Source: Defluviitaleaceae bacterium (GTDB lineage: Bacteria > Bacillota > Clostridia > Lachnospirales > UBA5962). From it: DNA of 13,514 bases. Below the pieces are notes generated by a model. The model was given only the letters and a program-made list of their open reading frames with translations, ran no database searches and was not told the DNA's origin. How positions within the stretch are numbered: position 1 is the stretch's first letter; every line of letters starts with the position of its first letter. Positions 1 through 7,224 of the stretch are shown here, in pieces. The stretch spans positions 1-13,514 of the forward strand of contig WQZK01000030.1 of the NCBI GenBank assembly GCA_009780765.1. The letters run 5' to 3'. The position numbers were made by a program, and so were the translations under genes.

Positions 1-21
1 AATAAAGGGGAATAAATAATT

Positions 22-336
22 ATGATTTACAACTGTCACTTTAGAAACAATGAAATAACTATCAATGAAACGAATGAGGTAATAAATATCTGCTACCGTA
101 TCACAGAGCAAACGGTTAATTATACTAACAAACCTATAGCAATAGTATATGGAGTAGTAGTTGAGAGCTATCTTAAAAATGGTGATGATTTTATCTTCAT
201 CGACAGAGATGGTGCAAATGGTCTTACAGATAGTTTAGAAAAAGCTATGAAAATTGTTGATATTCTACATAGAAACACTGCTCTTCCCAAGCAGTTTACA
301 GAATATATCGACATCGTTTTAGAGAAAGTTGTTTAA
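22..336 (+). CDS. small protein of unknown function (possible DUF6514-like)
   Basis: A complete 104-residue reading frame starts at ATG 22, with a purine-rich AAAGGGG about 11 bases upstream as a plausible ribosome binding site, and ends with TAA. The protein is soluble-looking, with no signal peptide or membrane segment. Its middle holds a hydrophobic beta-like stretch ending in IAIVYGVVVES (about residues 38-50), then FIFIDRDGANGLTDS, then a helical tail with a LPKQFTEYIDIVLEK-type ending. The plan 'YG-x-hydrophobic strand, then a helix, then a P-x-x-hydrophobic tail' recalls the short clostridial DUF6514 proteins, but this is from memory and only tentative. A role cannot be given. The gene is followed by a palindrome and a strong terminator, so it probably ends its own transcript. 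Anything upstream of base 1 is unseen. Confidence 0.7.
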   Translation: MIYNCHFRNNEITINETNEVINICYRITEQTVNYTNKPIAIVYGVVVESYLKNGDDFIFIDRDGANGLTDSLEKAMKIVDILHRNTALPKQFTEYIDIVLEKVV

Positions 337-350
337 GAACAGTTAAAAAA

Positions 351-366
351 TACTATGGCCATAGTA
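351..366. repeat. perfect 16-base palindrome, possible operator
   Basis: TACTATGGCCATAGTA is identical to its own reverse complement over all 16 bases. It lies 14 bases after the stop of the 104-residue gene and directly before the terminator stem. With no loop it would fold poorly in RNA (at best six pairs with a GGCC loop), which fits a double-stranded binding site for a dimeric regulator better than a hairpin. Which protein binds it is unknown; the nearby helix-turn-helix protein is an obvious candidate by position only. Confidence 0.5.
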
Positions 367-367
367 A

Positions 368-405
368 GCCTGTAGGTTGATCCCCCAGCCTACAGGCACC
401 TTTTT
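368..405 (+). terminator. intrinsic terminator or attenuator after the 104-residue gene
   Basis: GCCTGTAGG (368-376) pairs perfectly with CCTACAGGC (389-397). The stem can be extended inward by a T-G wobble, a T-A and a G-C pair, leaving a loop of about six bases. After ACC comes TTTTT (401-405). It is a strong factor-independent terminator for transcription coming from the 104-residue gene. Only about 30 bases separate it from the ribosome binding site of the next small gene and I find no promoter in them, so it may act as a partial terminator or attenuator for the peptide and regulator genes. Confidence 0.8.
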
Positions 406-436
406 AAAAATAGAATATAGAATGGGAGGGACTTTT

Positions 437-535
437 ATGAGAAAAATAAAGAAACCTATAATTATAATGCCATTGCCTATTATGCCATTTAGTGGAGATC
501 CTCCTGCTGGTCCATGGCCTCCTGACGATGATTAG
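437..535 (+). CDS. 32-residue proline-rich peptide, possible signal or leader peptide
   Basis: ATG 437 follows a strong ribosome binding site (GGGAGGG, 424-430) at good spacing, and the frame runs 32 codons to TAG. The peptide has a basic N-terminus (MRKIKK), a hydrophobic middle with two IMP motifs (residues 10-12 and 15-17), and a proline- and aspartate-rich tail containing DPP (21-23) and PPD (28-30), with nine prolines in all. It has no cysteine, no obvious RiPP core and no clear secretion signal. The next gene, 38 bases downstream with no promoter between, encodes a helix-turn-helix regulator with a helical body. A short peptide just ahead of such a regulator suggests either a signalling-peptide precursor sensed by it, or a translated leader peptide: DPP and PPD are strong EF-P-dependent ribosome-pausing motifs. 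No family was recognised; the coding call rests on the ribosome binding site and position. Confidence 0.55.
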   Translation: MRKIKKPIIIMPLPIMPFSGDPPAGPWPPDDD

Positions 536-573
536 TAATACTAACAAAACGTATCTATTAAAGGAGTGAAACT

Positions 574-1530
574 ATGAGTAAAATGCTACTTGAATTAAAA
601 AATCAGTTTCTTATGTTAGATAACACATATGAAATTGATAAGATAGTAGATATGAAAGAAAAATTTGAAAAGTATTTAAAGCATAACGAAGATAGTGAGC
701 TTAAATCTATAGAAAATACGATTTATTTGCTTAAAGGTTTAATTAACTTTGAAGAAACCAACGATATTCAATCTTCTTATAAGTTAATATTGCCAATGCT
801 AACTAATTTAGAGTTTGGTACAAGTACGGAGCTTATAAAAGGTAATTATAACAGAAAATTATTAATTATGTGTATTCCAATATGTGAGAGCTATGAACAA
901 GCTCTTCAATTTCTAAATGCTATCGAGGCTAATTTCGTGTTTTATCCTAAAGGTGCAGAAGCTGAAGAAACTTTCAAGAGATATATGTACATACGTATAA
1001 CAAATAGACTTTTACATGCAAAAGGTCTTGAAAATCTTTCAGAAGAAGACCTTAATGAAGTTGAAAGGTTATTTGCAGAATATGTTAAAAAGGCTAAAAT
1101 ACTTTGTGTTGATAGAGATAAATTTAAAGCACTTTCGATTTTAATAGCTAGAGAAGGACTTTTTTACGGAGAGAGAGAAGCTATAGAAACAGGAACATAT
1201 ATGGCTCGTGCACTTAGAGAAGCCAGATTACAAGACTACTTAGACAAGGGCTTAGACCAATTTAGAGCACTTCCAACTTTATTAGACGGTTCATTAACAG
1301 AAAAAGAAAAATTTGGTATAATTCTTAGAAATTTGCGTTTAAGCAGAAAAGTAAGTATTGGAGAGTTTGCTGGCATGATTAGTCTTTCGCCTGGAACTAT
1401 ACGAGCTTTTGAGTATGGTGCCGAGTTGCCAAGACCATACACCCTAGAAAAAATTTGTACAGCACTTGGCATTACTGAAGATTATTTTAAACAAGATATT
1501 TCGGTTTTCTACAAAAAAGCAATGGAATAG
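574..1530 (+). CDS. helix-turn-helix regulator with helical N-terminal body and C-terminal XRE domain
   Basis: A 318-residue soluble protein starting at ATG 574 behind AAGGAG (561-566). Residues 1 to about 240 appear almost entirely alpha-helical, rich in E, K and L, as in TPR-like or other helical-repeat sensor domains. Residues about 246-305 form an XRE/Cro-type helix-turn-helix: the run FGIILRNLRLSRKVSIGEFA, then SPGTIRAFEYG as the likely recognition-helix region, then LEKICTALGI. Known RRNPP peptide-sensing regulators (Rgg, PlcR, NprR, PrgX) carry the helix-turn-helix first and the TPR body second; here the order is reversed. The peptide gene just upstream is probably cotranscribed, and the gene ends in a bidirectional terminator. 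It is most likely a DNA-binding transcription factor; its ligand and targets are unknown. That the N-terminal body is TPR-like is inferred from helix-forming composition, not from a recognised family match. Confidence 0.8.
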   Translation: MSKMLLELKNQFLMLDNTYEIDKIVDMKEKFEKYLKHNEDSELKSIENTIYLLKGLINFEETNDIQSSYKLILPMLTNLEFGTSTELIKGNYNRKLLIMCIPICESYEQALQFLNAIEANFVFYPKGAEAEETFKRYMYIRITNRLLHAKGLENLSEEDLNEVERLFAEYVKKAKILCVDRDKFKALSILIAREGLFYGEREAIETGTYMARALREARLQDYLDKGLDQFRALPTLLDGSLTEKEKFGIILRNLRLSRKVSIGEFAGMISLSPGTIRAFEYGAELPRPYTLEKICTALGITEDYFKQDISVFYKKAME

Positions 1531-1550
1531 CCCCATTGCTTTTTTATTTT
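1513..1550. terminator. bidirectional intrinsic terminator between convergent genes
   Basis: AAAAAAGCAATGG (1513-1525) pairs with CCATTGCTTTTTT (1533-1545) around a seven-base loop that contains the regulator's stop codon. A run of T follows on the plus strand, and the A run on the other side gives a T run on the minus strand. It can therefore end both the regulator transcript and the leftward ABC transporter transcript. Confidence 0.85.
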
Positions 1551-1565
1551 TTAATTTATCTAGAA

Positions 1566-1594
1566 TGTCATTGCGGACTTGATCCGCAATCTCA
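1566..1594. repeat. REP-like palindromic element
   Basis: ATTGCGGA (1570-1577) and TCCGCAAT (1583-1590) form a perfect eight-pair stem around a CTTGA loop, flanked by TGTC and CTCA. It sits between the convergent regulator and ABC ATPase genes and has no adjacent T run on either strand, so it does not look like a terminator. Its form, TGTCATTGCGG...CCGCAATCTC, resembles extragenic palindromes dispersed through many bacterial genomes. It is noticeably richer in GC than its surroundings. Only one copy lies in this window, so whether it is repeated here is not shown. Confidence 0.55.
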
Positions 1595-1608
1595 TAACAA
1601 GCCACAGT

Positions 1609-2268
1609 TTAAGCTTTCATATTACCATCAGACATGCGGTAAACCACATCAGATTGTTCTGCAATTTCCATATTATGCGTTACAACAATAACACAATAGT
1701 CTTTTTCATGTGCTAAATGCTTAAGTATTGCAATAACAGTTTCGCCATTGGCAACATCTAAATTTCCTGTTGGCTCGTCGGCAAGTAAAACTTTTGCACC
1801 AGACGAAAGCGAACGAGCAATTGCAACACGCTGCTGCTCTCCACCTGATAAATTGGCAGGGTAGCGCTTATGTTTTGCCCCAGTGATACCAACGCTTTCA
1901 AGAAGTTCTTTTGCACGAGCTTCGGCCTCTTTTTTGCTAATGCCAAGCATTTCCATAGGATAAGCCACATTTTCAATAGCCGTTAATAATGGGAAAAGCT
2001 GAAATGCCTGAAATATAACCGAAACACGTTCACGGCGATACTTGTTTAAGTTTATACCTTTAAGGTCTTCCCCATCTATATAAACCGTTCCATCATGCGG
2101 TTTGTCAAGACCTGCCATTATAGATAAAAGCGTTGTTTTACCACTCCCCGAAGGGCCAACTATTGCGTGAAATTTTCCGCCTATAAACTTAGCCGAAACA
2201 TTATCTAAAGCATTTCTATCACCATTTTTATAACGGTATGATACGTTTTCAATTTTAAACTCTGTCAT
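1609..2268 (-). CDS. ABC transporter ATP-binding protein (LolD/MacB type)
   Basis: A 219-residue ATPase with all the expected motifs: Walker A GPSGSGKTT (38-46), Q-loop glutamine 87 in IFQAFQLFPLLTA, signature LSGGEQQR (140-147), Walker B KVLLADEP (159-166), D-loop GNLD (168-171) and H-loop histidine 198. The sequence is typical of the LolD/MacB/FtsE-like subfamily that powers FtsX-type permeases. These usually act as mechanotransmitters for lipoprotein or peptide handling or for antibiotic resistance rather than as classical importers. The start has an excellent AGGAGG site. It lies 13 bases after the stop of the large tandem permease, so the two are cotranscribed and almost certainly form one complex at the inner face of the membrane. 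The substrate cannot be told. Confidence 0.95.
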   Translation of the reverse strand: MTEFKIENVSYRYKNGDRNALDNVSAKFIGGKFHAIVGPSGSGKTTLLSIMAGLDKPHDGTVYIDGEDLKGINLNKYRRERVSVIFQAFQLFPLLTAIENVAYPMEMLGISKKEAEARAKELLESVGITGAKHKRYPANLSGGEQQRVAIARSLSSGAKVLLADEPTGNLDVANGETVIAILKHLAHEKDYCVIVVTHNMEIAEQSDVVYRMSDGNMKA

Positions 2269-2281
2269 AATATTATCCTCC

Positions 2282-5200
2282 TTATTCTCTTACCTGTAAC
2301 AATTCTAAAGGTTCTCGCTTTGTAACAAGCACTGCACCTATTAAAGTTCCTACAAATACGCCTGCAAAATATAATGCTGATAATGTAAAGACTGCCACCC
2401 AGCCCATAATAATTAAAAACAACAGTGCTAAAATGATACCAAACAAACATAAAACCAACTGCTCTATACATAAAGCAATACATGCCTTTCGCTTGCTAGC
2501 CCCAAGAACACGCATTATAGCCACATTCTTGGCAAACTGCAATGTTAGTAAAACTGCAAGCCCTGCCGCCATAGATACCGCCAAAACTGCAATTACTGGC
2601 TGTAAAAGCTCTAAAAGCGTAAGCGTTTGGTTCATAGCTCCTATGGTATTTCTAAGCATTTCATCAAAAACAAATATTCTTAATGCTATTAATCCTCCGC
2701 CTAGCCAGCCTGATGCGTTAACAAAAATAGGTTCTTCAAGATGTTGTCTGTTAAACTCTGGATTTATAGAGAATGTAAGCACATTATAGCCCAAGCCTCC
2801 TAAAATAGTTATCTCTAAAAACTCAGCCGAAACAAGGAAAGATTGTTGTAAGCCTGGAGCCCCCGAAATATGCTCGTTATGAACACCAACAACAACAGCA
2901 GGCACTGAGAACCATAAAGCCGGTGCCCAATCTCTGTAGACAAAATAAACTGTGTCGCCAAGGCTTATTCCTCTAGCCTCTAAAGTGCTTTGTGATACTA
3001 TTATAGGCACAGGATGTGCATCAATATTATAAACTTCTGCTCCCATGAGCATTGAAACAATACGCCCATCTGAAAAAACTCCAGTACGGTCTTGATAGTA
3101 AAAATCGTCTAAATCAAATCCTTCTAAAAACTCAATTGATAAGCTTCCCATAATTCCATTAAGCATGGTGTCGGTATGGTCATTAATAAAATTTTCTACG
3201 CTGCCAATCCCGATGGCATTGTCTAAAGCTGCTATGTTAAAGGGATGCCTAATCCACAAATTATCGTAATAGCCAATTTCCTCAACCCAATTTTCAGGGA
3301 ACGAGCCATCTTCTTCAGGTGCTATAATAAATGAAGACGACCAGTTTGCCTGATAATTCACATTTGTAGTAAATTCAGAATTGCGGATGGTATGTACCGT
3401 CCGTGGCAATATAACATCGCCTAATATACGGTCTCTATGCCCTGCCCTGCTCTCTTCTTGAACAATTTCAGCATCTATACTCATGCTTATATAAATATTG
3501 TCGATCTCGGCTTCTGTACGAACTATAGATTCACTAATCCAGCCTAGTGCAACAATAAAGCTAAACGCAATAACAATACCCAAAACCGAACGAACAGGCG
3601 AACGACCTATATGCTTAAAAACAAAGCGTAACGAGTTTTTAATCTTTGATTTTTTAGTATCAGGCAAATTGTAATTAGATAGCTTCGCTAGATTTGTAGA
3701 AACTTCTTCTGTGTCTTTTATTTCGTTTTTTTCTTTCTTTTTTTGTCTTGGTTTAAAGAATATGCCTTGTAGCATCTCTAAAACAGGGCGGCGAACAATA
3801 TATCCTGCACCAACAAAAATCATGATTAACAGTGTCACAAAAACCACAGCTATTAATAAGGCAATTAAGTGAATAGGGAGTACGGCATTGGCTTCAAACC
3901 CCGAAACCATATCACCAAGCGAGCTAAGTGTATCGCTTGCTTGGCTTATCGCAAAATTATATGCAACAATTCCACCAATTATCATAGGTGGAAGCCCAAC
4001 AAACAAAATAGAAACAAATAGTTTTCTGTAAATATTATGAATTGGCAAGCCTAAAGCTCTTAAAATTGCAAAATCTCGACGCCTTTGCTGTAAAAATAAA
4101 AATGCGACTAAAGCCAACACAAATACTAAAACAATAGAAACAACAATAGTGTTAAATGTGACCATTAATATAATAGCTTCAGCATAAACCCAAAAATTAC
4201 CTATGCCAGACCATAACATAACAAGCTCTATATCATGCTCTATATCCATCATTTCTCTATAATTTAAGAAAAATTCTTGTTCGTGTTTTGTACTTTCTAA
4301 AACAAAGCTATAATGGTGTGCGATTAAATACTCATCATGAATATCTATAGGCAATAACCCGTCTGCAACTGAAACCACCACATCTTGCGGCAAAACAGAG
4401 TCAGGTATGTAAACAAACATCGGAGAAACCTGATAAATGCCTGAAAGCCTATGAAAAACTATGCCTACAATTTCAAGCTCTATTGTATAGGCATCTTCAT
4501 CGCCTATTTCACTTCTAACAACAAAATCAGAAAACATCCCGGCTTCGGTTGGAATACTATAAATTCCGCTAATGTGCTGGTTTCTTGAAACTGTTATCGT
4601 AAGTGTATCACCAACCACAAGCCCCCTATTTCTAGCAAAATAGCGGTCTATAACAGCAACAGGGTTTGCATTTATATAATCATTCTCATCAATTAAACGC
4701 CCTGCCATAACTCCTCTGCCAGCTGTATTAAATGGGTCATAATCAGGGGTTGAAAACGGCGGACGCATATCCTCGTTAAATATGTGCATAAGCTCCATAT
4801 CAATAACGGTTTGGAGGTGTACTGCACTTTGATTATGCCTCAAAAATGCCAAATCTTCTGCAACAGGTATAAGTTCTTCTCTAGTAAAGTCGAGTTCTTC
4901 ACCTTCTAGTAGATTCACAAACCATAAGTTATCGCTTTCATTAAGGGGCATAATCCTCAAGTTATTATCACTATTATGAATTCGTGGAAAACTTGGCATA
5001 CCAAAAAAATCGCTAGGATTATATTGCCTACCCCCCTTCATAAAGTATCTTTCACCTATTTCCATATCTTCAAAGCCAAAATTTTCATAAGTTTCTCTAT
5101 GAATACTTATCCAAACATTATGGCCAACTGCTCCATGCTCTGGAAAACCTGCAAAAACTTCTTCAACTCTTAAAAAAAGCCACGCCCATTCCCAAAACTG

Positions 5201-5602
5201 ATTATCAGGAGGAGTCCATACATCTATGAGAGTACCTATAATCATTGATATGCTTTGTCGGTTCTGTTGCTCAAATGGAATTGCCATATTCATACCAGCA
5301 ACGTCGCCACTTAAAACACCTTGCATAACTCCTTCGGCAGTTCTTCTTTGCTGTTCAAGTCGTACATGCGGGCTGCTTCCTATAGCTCTAGCACCATCCG
5401 AAATATCATCTAAAGAATGCCTGCCTTGCAAAAACCCAATAGTATTATACGAGTTTGCAATACCTTCAATTTGATTTCTAACAAGTATGTACTCCGTTGC
5501 ACGCAAAACAAAAGCAAAAGCTACAATAGCAATTATAACCATTAATAAAATACTTTTAACTATTTGCCTAAACATAGATTTCACAAAAACATTTTTTCTC
5601 AT
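2282..5602 (-). CDS. tandem MacB/FtsX-type ABC transporter permease
   Basis: A 1106-residue membrane protein with two FtsX-like units in one chain. Unit 1: membrane segment at about 16-34, a large extracytoplasmic domain to about 470, then three segments at about 475-505, 525-548 and 577-602, with the cytoplasmic coupling stretch QQRRRDFAILRALGLP after the first of these. A charged cytoplasmic linker (RQKKKEKNEIKDTEE region, about 610-655) leads to unit 2: segment at about 668-688, a second extracytoplasmic domain to about 990, and three segments at about 994-1017, 1035-1062 and 1067-1092, with the matching AKNVAIMRVLGASKRKA coupling stretch. Two four-segment units in one chain make an eight-segment permease that would not need to dimerise. 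The start at 5602 has a GAAGGTG site and a promoter upstream. It pairs with the following ATPase. Because no membrane-fusion or sensor gene lies beside it, the substrate is unknown. Confidence 0.92.
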   Translation of the reverse strand: MRKNVFVKSMFRQIVKSILLMVIIAIVAFAFVLRATEYILVRNQIEGIANSYNTIGFLQGRHSLDDISDGARAIGSSPHVRLEQQRRTAEGVMQGVLSGDVAGMNMAIPFEQQNRQSISMIIGTLIDVWTPPDNQFWEWAWLFLRVEEVFAGFPEHGAVGHNVWISIHRETYENFGFEDMEIGERYFMKGGRQYNPSDFFGMPSFPRIHNSDNNLRIMPLNESDNLWFVNLLEGEELDFTREELIPVAEDLAFLRHNQSAVHLQTVIDMELMHIFNEDMRPPFSTPDYDPFNTAGRGVMAGRLIDENDYINANPVAVIDRYFARNRGLVVGDTLTITVSRNQHISGIYSIPTEAGMFSDFVVRSEIGDEDAYTIELEIVGIVFHRLSGIYQVSPMFVYIPDSVLPQDVVVSVADGLLPIDIHDEYLIAHHYSFVLESTKHEQEFFLNYREMMDIEHDIELVMLWSGIGNFWVYAEAIILMVTFNTIVVSIVLVFVLALVAFLFLQQRRRDFAILRALGLPIHNIYRKLFVSILFVGLPPMIIGGIVAYNFAISQASDTLSSLGDMVSGFEANAVLPIHLIALLIAVVFVTLLIMIFVGAGYIVRRPVLEMLQGIFFKPRQKKKEKNEIKDTEEVSTNLAKLSNYNLPDTKKSKIKNSLRFVFKHIGRSPVRSVLGIVIAFSFIVALGWISESIVRTEAEIDNIYISMSIDAEIVQEESRAGHRDRILGDVILPRTVHTIRNSEFTTNVNYQANWSSSFIIAPEEDGSFPENWVEEIGYYDNLWIRHPFNIAALDNAIGIGSVENFINDHTDTMLNGIMGSLSIEFLEGFDLDDFYYQDRTGVFSDGRIVSMLMGAEVYNIDAHPVPIIVSQSTLEARGISLGDTVYFVYRDWAPALWFSVPAVVVGVHNEHISGAPGLQQSFLVSAEFLEITILGGLGYNVLTFSINPEFNRQHLEEPIFVNASGWLGGGLIALRIFVFDEMLRNTIGAMNQTLTLLELLQPVIAVLAVSMAAGLAVLLTLQFAKNVAIMRVLGASKRKACIALCIEQLVLCLFGIILALLFLIIMGWVAVFTLSALYFAGVFVGTLIGAVLVTKREPLELLQVRE

Positions 5603-5640
5603 TCGACACCTTCAATAATAAAGTTTTAATAGATTATTTA

Positions 5641-5669
5641 ATATTAGCATATGTTCTTGTAAATTGCAA
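5641..5669 (-). promoter_or_regulatory. candidate promoter for the ABC transporter operon
   Basis: Read on the minus strand, TTGCAA (5664-5669) and TAATAT (5641-5646) are separated by exactly 17 bases, a good sigma-A-type arrangement. It lies about 40 bases upstream of the permease start and back to back with the ftcD promoter, the two -35 boxes being only 10 bases apart. Confidence 0.55.
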
Positions 5670-5679
5670 GCAAAAAGAC

Positions 5680-5708
5680 TTGAAGTATTAGCCGATTAGT
5701 ATTATAAT
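5680..5708 (+). promoter_or_regulatory. sigma-A-type promoter of the ftcD-hutI-fhs cluster
   Basis: TTGAAG (5680-5685) and a perfect TATAAT (5703-5708) are separated by 17 bases. The expected start of transcription near 5715 leaves a leader of about 45 bases before ftcD, in which I see no regulatory hairpin or riboswitch. Confidence 0.75.
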
Positions 5709-5758
5709 GTATAGTGTAGAAGTTTGTTTTAAATTTTAATATAAAATCGGAGGAAAAA

Positions 5759-6661
5759 ATGGGTAAATTAGTTGAATGTATTCCAAATTTTAGCGAAGGC
5801 AGAAACCAAGAAATAATACAAGCTTTGGTTGAAACTGCAAAAAGCGTGTCAGGTGTAACGCTTTTAGATTATTCTTCAGATGAGAGCCACAACCGTAGCG
5901 TTTTTACGCTTATAGGTGACCCTGAAGGCATACAAGAAGCAGCTTTTAGGCTTGTAAAACTTGCGAGCGAAAAAATAGATATGCGTAATCATCAAGGCGA
6001 ACACCCAAGAATGGGTGCTACAGATGTTTGTCCGTTTGTGCCTATTAAAGATGTTACTGTTAAAGAATGTGTTGAAATTTCTGAAAAAGTTGGAAAAAGA
6101 ATTAACGATGAACTTGGTATTCCTGTGTTTTTATATGAAGATTCTGCAAAATCAGCCGATAGAGTCAATCTTGCAAAAATCAGAAAAGGTCAGTTTGAAG
6201 GTATGACTGAAAAATTATTGCAAAGTGAATGGGCACCAGATTTTGGCGAAAGAAAAATCCATGAAACTGCTGGTGTTATCGCCGTTGGTGCAAGAATGCC
6301 TTTAGTTGCATTTAATGTAAACCTTTCAACTTCTGATGTTGAAATTGCTAATAATATCGCTAAAAAAATAAGAGGTTCTAATGGTGGGTTTAAGCATTGT
6401 AAAGGTATTGGCATCATGCTTGAAGATAGAAATATTGCTCAAGTTAGTATGAACATGGTTAATTATGAGGGTACTTCTCTATACACTGTTTTTGAAGCTA
6501 TTAGAGCAGAAGCTCGCAGATATGGAGTTTACATTATAGGCAGTGAAATTATTGGCTTAACACCTGCAAAAGCTCTTATCGATTGTGCTGAATACTATTT
6601 ACAAATCGAAAACTTCGATTATAAAACTCAAGTTTTAGAAAATCATATAATAGGTGGCTAA
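5759..6661 (+). CDS. ftcD: glutamate formimidoyltransferase
   Basis: A 300-residue enzyme that transfers the formimino group of N-formiminoglutamate to tetrahydrofolate, releasing glutamate, in cytoplasmic histidine degradation. It matches the N-terminal half of the bifunctional animal FTCD: the opening LVECIPNFSEGRN, DESHNRSVFT (41-50), and the catalytic region GEHPRMGATDVCPFVPI, with histidine 82 at the position of the catalytic His82 described for the mammalian enzyme. The length fits the stand-alone form, the cyclodeaminase half being encoded separately by fchA at 10244. A GGAGG site (5749-5753) and a strong promoter precede it. It is the first gene of the cluster; the next start follows its stop by one base. 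Confidence 0.95.
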   Translation: MGKLVECIPNFSEGRNQEIIQALVETAKSVSGVTLLDYSSDESHNRSVFTLIGDPEGIQEAAFRLVKLASEKIDMRNHQGEHPRMGATDVCPFVPIKDVTVKECVEISEKVGKRINDELGIPVFLYEDSAKSADRVNLAKIRKGQFEGMTEKLLQSEWAPDFGERKIHETAGVIAVGARMPLVAFNVNLSTSDVEIANNIAKKIRGSNGGFKHCKGIGIMLEDRNIAQVSMNMVNYEGTSLYTVFEAIRAEARRYGVYIIGSEIIGLTPAKALIDCAEYYLQIENFDYKTQVLENHIIGG

Positions 6662-6662
6662 T

Positions 6663-7214
6663 ATGATAACATATGAAACAAAGCAACAAATTATTGATAT
6701 TAGCAAACTTAACTTAAATGGGAGTATTTTAGATATTGGTGGCGGTGGTGAAGGCATAATTTCAAGGTGCTTTGGCGATAAAGTAATTGCTATTGATATA
6801 CGAAAGGACGAATTGGAAGAAACGCCTGATATTGGGCTTAAAATTATTATGGATGCCTGCGATTTAAAGTTTTTAGATGAGTCTTTTGAAAACATTACTT
6901 GCTTCTTTTCACTGATGTACATGGATGAATTGTCAATAAAGAAATTTCTTAAAGAGGCTATGCGTGTAATGAAGAGCGGTGGAGAATTATTAATATGGGA
7001 TACCGCTATTCCACCTAAAGCAGATGCAGATATTTTTGTTGCTCAGTTAAAAATTGTAGTATCAATAGATATAACTATAACTACAGGATATGGCGTTAGC
7101 CTTACAAGAAGTCAATCACTTGATTCTATCCGTAAATTATGCAAAGATGAGGGTTTCAAAGTAAGAGATATTACCCATTTGAATGAATCATTTTTACTGC
7201 GTATGTGCAAATAA
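6663..7214 (+). CDS. class I SAM-dependent methyltransferase, target unknown
   Basis: A 183-residue protein with a Rossmann-type methyltransferase fold: motif I LDIGGGGEG (23-31) for S-adenosylmethionine binding, the acidic residue of IAIDIR ending strand 2 (about D45), MDACDLKFLD (63-72), and the late motif RVMKSGGELLIWD (101-113) typical of family 11/25-like enzymes. I place the start at ATG 6663 because AGGTGG (6652-6657) then gives a proper ribosome binding site; a GTG at 6654 would add three residues but lies inside that site. It begins one base after the ftcD stop and ends 10 bases before hutI, so it is translated as part of the histidine-degradation operon. No step of that pathway needs a methyltransferase, and the substrate is unknown. 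Confidence 0.88.
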   Translation: MITYETKQQIIDISKLNLNGSILDIGGGGEGIISRCFGDKVIAIDIRKDELEETPDIGLKIIMDACDLKFLDESFENITCFFSLMYMDELSIKKFLKEAMRVMKSGGELLIWDTAIPPKADADIFVAQLKIVVSIDITITTGYGVSLTRSQSLDSIRKLCKDEGFKVRDITHLNESFLLRMCK

Positions 7215-7224
7215 TGGAGGACTT

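Noticed and set aside
2433..2789. Plus-strand open frame of 118 codons opposite the permease gene, and similar ones at 4976-5173 and 5226-5474.
   Set aside because: They are antisense to a clearly conserved FtsX-type permease and lack start signals; they are by-products of its codon use.
5709..5758. Riboswitch or T-box in the ftcD leader.
   Set aside because: The leader is only about 45 bases, AT-rich, and shows no stable stem.
6654..6662. GTG start for the methyltransferase giving three extra residues.
   Set aside because: The GTG lies inside the AGGTGG that serves as ribosome binding site for ATG 6663, and has no site of its own.
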